The notes under the pieces are model-generated. The model was not told where the DNA came from. It did not search any database and was given only the letters and a program-made list of their open reading frames with translations. The position numbers were made by a program, and so were the translations under genes. From contig NZ_JAMXLB010000001.1 of the NCBI RefSeq assembly GCF_024054195.1, positions 2,185,085 to 2,249,084 on the forward strand: a stretch of 64,000 nucleotides of DNA, read 5' to 3'. This stretch comes from Flavobacterium sp. NRK F7 (GTDB lineage Bacteria > Bacteroidota > Bacteroidia > Flavobacteriales > Flavobacteriaceae). Of the stretch, positions 60,325 to 64,000 are shown in pieces. The stretch's first letter is position 1. Each line of letters opens with the position of its first letter.

Positions 60325-60420
60325 TTAAATAAAAATAAATAAAATTACAAATATAATGGTTAAATACAGCGCAGTTAAGGCAATTTCTAATCGGTACTTT
60401 TCAATAAATTTCATAAACAT
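60325..60420 (-). CDS. Small single-TM protein (31 residues)
   Basis: An ORF of 31 codons starting ATG at 60420 (MFMKFIEKYRLEIALTAL, then a hydrophobic C-terminal helix YLTIIFVILFIFI); an ATG at 60414 is also possible. It is basic at the N-terminus and has one predicted TM. Codons contain more G/C than the surrounding AT-rich gap, and an exact -7 box TAGTTTTG is 15 bases upstream. It lies 88 bases before the T9SS protein gene. Function unknown; not found by length-filtered gene calling. Confidence 0.55.
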   Translation of the reverse strand: MFMKFIEKYRLEIALTALYLTIIFVILFIFI

Positions 60421-60434
60421 TTGTTAATTATTTT

Positions 60435-60442
60435 CAAAACTA
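60435..60442 (-). promoter_or_regulatory. -7 promoter box for the small TM ORF
   Basis: Minus-strand TAGTTTTG, 15 bases upstream of the ATG at 60420. Confidence 0.5.
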
Positions 60443-60570
60443 GTTTATTTAAATAAGATATTTATAGGTAGAAATACCTGTTTTTGTAAGGGAAAATACC
60501 TTTAAAAAAAAGGAATAAGAAAAAACGTTTCAATTCCTTTTTTAATGAGGTTATTTGCTATTTTTTTAAG

Positions 60571-60578
60571 TATTTTTG
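60571..60578 (+). promoter_or_regulatory. -7 promoter box for heme oxygenase gene
   Basis: TATTTTTG. Its position, overlapping an in-frame TTG at 60576, argues that translation starts farther downstream. Confidence 0.5.
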
Positions 60579-60602
60579 AACTTTAATTTTAGAAATTATA
60601 TC

Positions 60603-61157
60603 TTGTTAGTACAATTAAAAGAAGAAACAAAGTTATTTCACAGTAGTGTTGAAAAAGTTTTAATAGCAGAGTTAAAAGAGATAGCAACTAAAGATGCTTA
60701 TGGTGAATTATTATTAAAGTTGTATAATTTTTATGAATCAATTGAAATCAAATTGCACAATGAAATTACTGAAATGATTGTGCCCGATATAAAAAGTAGA
60801 AAGCATGTACATCATTTAAAGCATGATTTATATTCAATTGGTTATGAGATAAAAGGTATTCATAATAATTTTGCATCAAAAATTGCAAATCTATCCTATG
60901 CATTAGGTGTTTTATATGTAATTGAAGGTTCTACTTTGGGTGGAAAGATTATTGCGAATCTTTTAAAAAGACAATTAAATTTAGACGATTGTTCAGAGGT
61001 TTCTTATTTTAATTCCTATGGAGAAGCAACTGATGAAATGTGGAATAATTTCAAACAATATATTGCTACTTCAGAAGAGTTCATAGATAAAGATGAAATG
61101 GTTTTAGGGGCAAAAGAAACCTTCGAAGCTTTACGAATTTGGTTGTTACAAAATTAA
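60603..61157 (+). CDS. bphO: Biliverdin-producing heme oxygenase (BphO type)
   Basis: A 184-residue all-helical enzyme that opens heme to biliverdin. The best start is TTG at 60603 (MLVQLKEETKLFHSSVEKV); no ATG exists before the conserved part and the TTG at 60576 lies in the -7 box. LKEETKLFHSSVEKVL holds the proximal His, and YVIEGSTLGGKIIANLL the distal helix motif of bacterial heme oxygenases. Its stop overlaps that of the convergent bacteriophytochrome kinase gene, whose chromophore it would make. Confidence 0.9.
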   Translation: MLVQLKEETKLFHSSVEKVLIAELKEIATKDAYGELLLKLYNFYESIEIKLHNEITEMIVPDIKSRKHVHHLKHDLYSIGYEIKGIHNNFASKIANLSYALGVLYVIEGSTLGGKIIANLLKRQLNLDDCSEVSYFNSYGEATDEMWNNFKQYIATSEEFIDKDEMVLGAKETFEALRIWLLQN

Positions 61158-63412
61158 ATTTTTGGAAAGTAAATTTTAATAATTGTTCCTTTACCGGGTT
61201 GTCCTTCAGCAGCAATTAATCCATTATGTTTAGTCATTATTTTTTTGCATAAAGCCAAACCAATTCCAGAACCTAAATATTCATTTTTATCATTAAGTCT
61301 TGAGAATATTTTGAATATTTTTTGACGATATTCATTATCAAAGCCAATCCCATTATCTTCAATTTCAATTTTGTAATAATTCCCAGATTTTTGATGCTTA
61401 TCTTTTGAAGTTTTGTTCTCTCTTATACTTATAATTGGTTTTCTAAATTCAGATTTGAATTTCAATGAATTATAAATAATATTGGTAAACAATTGTTTTA
61501 GTAAAAATCCAACTCCTTTAATAGTTGGTAGTTCACCAATTAATAGCTCTCCTTCATTATCTTCTAAGGGGTCTTTAACCTCTTCTTTTATTTCTTGTAA
61601 TAATACATTCAAGTCTACAATTTCTAAATCAGAATGTTGTGCAGTAGTTTTAGTATATTTTAGAATATCGCTGATTAGTATCTGCATACGTTCAGCCGAA
61701 TTTTGCATTTTTATAATTTTTAATTGGACGTCTTTTGGTAATTCTTTGATGTCATCACCAACGAGCATGGAGGCCATCATTCTTATTTTTCGGAGTGGCT
61801 CTTGAAGGTCATGTGTGCTTATCCAGTTTATATTTTCAAGCTCTGCATTGGTTTCTTTCAATATTTCGCTTAATTTTTTTTGATTTTCTTTTTCTTCATT
61901 TAATAAAATGGAGCGTAAATGAATTTGGAAGAAATTGAAAAAATTATGACTTGCTGTAAGTTCAGATTTTAACCAAGGTTTGCTACTATCCTTAACACTC
62001 TCTGTAAATTTTTCAAATGATTTTCTTGGAGAAAGACCGTTTTTGTCTTTTTCAATAGATTTTTTTGGGTCACCTGCCCAATAAATATCTGTTATGGTTT
62101 GTTTTCTATACCAAATAATACAATCATTATCGTTTCCTATAAAATGATAATTGATACCAGGAAACTCATCAGAAATAAATGGCAAATCTTTTGTAATTCT
62201 AGAAAGAGCATTTGTTGAAAAATGATCTTTTTCTGTATAATGACTTAAAAAAATACTTAATCTTTTAATATCTTGGTGATTTGGGGTATTTCCGTAAGTG
62301 TATATTTGATCATCAATTAAAGCAGAAATCCCCGCGCTGTTACATAACGCAATAATTGAAACATCTTGAAAAAGTTGAGTAATAGAACTTCTGTCAAAAT
62401 CCAATTGCTTCGAAATTAAATTTTCAACAGCTTGGTTTGTTTTTCTAGCAATTTCATACTCCTCATTCAACAAGCGTACATCAATTTGAGACGTTATGAA
62501 ATGGCCGTGTAATTTAACTGTATTTCGTATTTCTTGGCTTAAATATTTTGGTGAATAATGATGACATGTTATTAATCCCCATAATTTACCTTTGTGTAAT
62601 AAAGAAATGGTTAGTGTAGCACCAACACCCATATTGTGCAAATATTGAATATGAATAGGAGAGACGCTTCGCAATACAGATAAACTCATGTCTAGAGTTT
62701 CTAAATTACTATCCGAAAAAGTATAGAGTGGGACAGGTTTATAATTTACATCTCCAATTATTCGTAAATGATTTTTAATGTACAATTCTCTAGCTTGAAC
62801 TGGAATATCTGTGTGAGGATAATGTAATCCTAAAAAGGATTCTAAATGTTCTTCTTTACTTTCAGCGATAACTTCTCCATTGTAATCTGCATCAAAACGA
62901 TACACCATGACGCGGTCATAATTGGTAATTTTCTTAATAGCAACTGCGACAGCATTCGTTAATTCTTTTAAAGTAAAACTATCTTCGATGTAGCTGAGTA
63001 GTTGCTTAGAAGAATTGTAAAGGTTATCCGTGTTGAAGAATTGATTCTCTGTAAGTTCTGCTTCAATAATAATTTCTTTACCTACAGAAGCGTGCATACT
63101 AATGGAGAACAGTTGTTTGTCTATAGTGAAATTGAAGACTTTCGTTTGATTTGTATTTTCAGATTGATACAGATTTAGTTCCACTAAAAATGGCTCGTTA
63201 AACAATTCTTCTATTTTTTTACCTAACACTTGTTCGTAAGAAATAGTAAGGAATTGATTGATATTTTCACTACAAACTGTTATTATATGCGTGGTACTAT
63301 CAACTGCTATTAAAAAACCATGAGGCTGAATTAATCCAGGAATATGTATAGGTTCGTCTTCACAATTCAGTAAATTAACGATATCCTTATTAACGATGTC
63401 TTTAAAAATCAT
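61154..63412 (-). CDS. bphP: Bacteriophytochrome sensor histidine kinase
   Basis: A 752-residue red/far-red photoreceptor. Cys17 in LLNCEDEPIHIPGLIQPHGF is the biliverdin attachment site, followed by PAS (about 20-110), GAF with HYPHTDIPVQARELYIKNHLRIIGD (PASDIP region) and PHY domains (to about 510). The kinase part has an H-box STHDLQEPLRKIRMMAS near residue 540, IEIEDNGIGFDNEY (N box/G1) and GSGIGLALCKKI. It lies 24 bases after the response regulator gene and is convergent with heme oxygenase. Confidence 0.96.
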   Translation of the reverse strand: MIFKDIVNKDIVNLLNCEDEPIHIPGLIQPHGFLIAVDSTTHIITVCSENINQFLTISYEQVLGKKIEELFNEPFLVELNLYQSENTNQTKVFNFTIDKQLFSISMHASVGKEIIIEAELTENQFFNTDNLYNSSKQLLSYIEDSFTLKELTNAVAVAIKKITNYDRVMVYRFDADYNGEVIAESKEEHLESFLGLHYPHTDIPVQARELYIKNHLRIIGDVNYKPVPLYTFSDSNLETLDMSLSVLRSVSPIHIQYLHNMGVGATLTISLLHKGKLWGLITCHHYSPKYLSQEIRNTVKLHGHFITSQIDVRLLNEEYEIARKTNQAVENLISKQLDFDRSSITQLFQDVSIIALCNSAGISALIDDQIYTYGNTPNHQDIKRLSIFLSHYTEKDHFSTNALSRITKDLPFISDEFPGINYHFIGNDNDCIIWYRKQTITDIYWAGDPKKSIEKDKNGLSPRKSFEKFTESVKDSSKPWLKSELTASHNFFNFFQIHLRSILLNEEKENQKKLSEILKETNAELENINWISTHDLQEPLRKIRMMASMLVGDDIKELPKDVQLKIIKMQNSAERMQILISDILKYTKTTAQHSDLEIVDLNVLLQEIKEEVKDPLEDNEGELLIGELPTIKGVGFLLKQLFTNIIYNSLKFKSEFRKPIISIRENKTSKDKHQKSGNYYKIEIEDNGIGFDNEYRQKIFKIFSRLNDKNEYLGSGIGLALCKKIMTKHNGLIAAEGQPGKGTIIKIYFPKI

Positions 63413-63436
63413 TTATAAAATATTGAAAGCAAAAAA

Positions 63437-63889
63437 TTAATTGACTATTTTATTAAAGAGAAAATTTTCAAAATCAGCTTGATGATTTTGCCAATTAATT
63501 AGTGCTACATTTGAAATCATTTTCATTAAATCTTGAAAATTATAGGGTTTTACAGCATAAAAGTTGGCACCTAAATTATGACTTAAGGAAATATTATCAT
63601 CATCTGCACTAGTAGAATAAATAATGACAGGAATTGTTTTTAAATCGGGTTCATTTCTAATTTCTTCTAGAAATTGAAACCCTGATTTTCTTGGCATGTT
63701 TAAATCTAAAAAAACAACATTGTTGTTTTGCTTGTTTTTTTTGATACTTTCTAGAAGTAATTCGCCATTTTTGTGAATATAAAGATTGATTAACTTTTCA
63801 GCTTTATTTGACAATGCAGAAACTGCATCATTAAAAAACATTAAATCATCATCATCATCATCAGCGTAAAAAATATTAATTTCACTCAT
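63437..63889 (-). CDS. Response regulator, single receiver domain (Rcp1 type)
   Basis: A 150-residue receiver with acidic pocket YADDDDDDL (about 8-16), phospho-acceptor Asp in VVFLDLNMPRKSGFQFLEE near residue 61, a Ser/Thr in IYSTSADD and the Lys in FYAVKPYNFQ. There is no output domain. Such phytochrome-associated regulators resemble cyanobacterial Rcp1. It is the first gene of the operon with bphP and is the obvious phosphotransfer partner. Confidence 0.94.
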   Translation of the reverse strand: MSEINIFYADDDDDDLMFFNDAVSALSNKAEKLINLYIHKNGELLLESIKKNKQNNNVVFLDLNMPRKSGFQFLEEIRNEPDLKTIPVIIYSTSADDDNISLSHNLGANFYAVKPYNFQDLMKMISNVALINWQNHQADFENFLFNKIVN

Positions 63890-63920
63890 TTGTTTATTTA
63901 AAATTTGTTTTTTTTATAAG

Positions 63921-63928
63921 CAAATATA
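63921..63928 (-). promoter_or_regulatory. -7 promoter box for the phytochrome operon
   Basis: Minus-strand TATATTTG, 31 bases upstream of the response regulator start. Confidence 0.5.
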
Positions 63929-64000
63929 CAGCTATTTACAGAAATAAATTTTTTAATATTAGTCAGAAATTTATTAATTTTTATGTTTTAAATCTTTAGT

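Larger units (their letters stand above)
60421..60602. other. Gene-free stretch between small TM ORF and heme oxygenase
   Basis: AT-rich region without ORFs. It holds a minus-strand -7 box (60435-60442), a GAAA-loop hairpin AGGTA/TACCT (60466-60479), a longer stem AAAAAAGGAAT (60506-60516) / ATTCCTTTTTT (60533-60543) and the plus-strand -7 box of the heme oxygenase gene (60571-60578). The two hairpins may act as regulatory elements or terminators; I cannot tell. Confidence 0.5.

Overview
The window is about 64 kb of AT-rich chromosome from a member of the Bacteroidota, almost certainly a Flavobacteriaceae (Flavobacterium-like). The signs are recurrent -7 promoter boxes of the form TAnnTTTG just upstream of starts, type IX secretion (T9SS) C-terminal sorting domains, Bacteroidota lipoproteins, bacillithiol and menaquinone genes, DUF4834 and CCC-motif proteins, and a Rho factor with a long N/P-rich insert. 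It reads as ordinary core chromosome with operons on both strands. I see no prophage, insertion sequence, CRISPR array or integron.

Layout. 0-2.1 kb: two lipoproteins (the first cut by the window edge). 2.2-4.7 kb: menaquinone genes (hotdog thioesterase, menF), bshB1 and tRNA-His. 4.7-7.8 kb: TSUP permease, pyrE with an SRPBCC protein, a divergent NUDIX hydrolase and a DUF2383 protein. 7.8-15.8 kb: M14 peptidase, DEAD-box helicase, methyltransferase, T9SS protein, SulP transporter, a 15-copy 21-bp tandem repeat and coaD. 15.8-21 kb: zinc-ribbon protein, ddl, PASTA protein with RluD-type synthase, yaaA, VanZ. 21-25.7 kb: a TetR-TolC-HlyD-DHA2 efflux operon with a palindromic operator. 25.7-32.5 kb: a complete trpEGDCFBA operon preceded by an 18-residue leader peptide with three adjacent Trp codons and a terminator. 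32.5-37.5 kb: PEBP protein, AraC regulator, a MarR-nitroreductase-YceI operon with three operator copies, and a thioredoxin-like/rhodanese cluster. 37.5-45.3 kb: GNAT protein, outer-membrane protein, then YfhO, glycosyltransferase and flippase. 45.3-50.4 kb: small membrane proteins, Smr protein, sugar MFS transporter. 50.4-58.3 kb: lpdA, ABC exporter, truA, phosphodiesterase, rho. 58.3-64 kb: two secreted surface proteins, a 31-residue membrane ORF, and a red-light sensing locus (heme oxygenase convergent with a bacteriophytochrome kinase and its response regulator).

How parts work together. The trp region is a self-contained pathway with ribosome-mediated attenuation that can be read directly from the DNA: the last codons and stop of the leader peptide are complementary to the terminator loop and arm. 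The efflux and MarR operons each carry palindromes overlapping their own promoter, which predicts autoregulation. The phytochrome locus supplies its own chromophore enzyme. The best candidates for something not explained by gene annotation are the 21-bp repeat array with an internal 7-bp period, the trp leader, the triple MarR operator, the small TM protein next to the phytochrome/T9SS genes, and two repeat-like intergenic elements. Several starts were moved downstream because the -7 promoter box overlaps the longer reading frame (SulP, PASTA protein, TetR, VanZ, truA, phosphodiesterase, DUF4293 protein, heme oxygenase).
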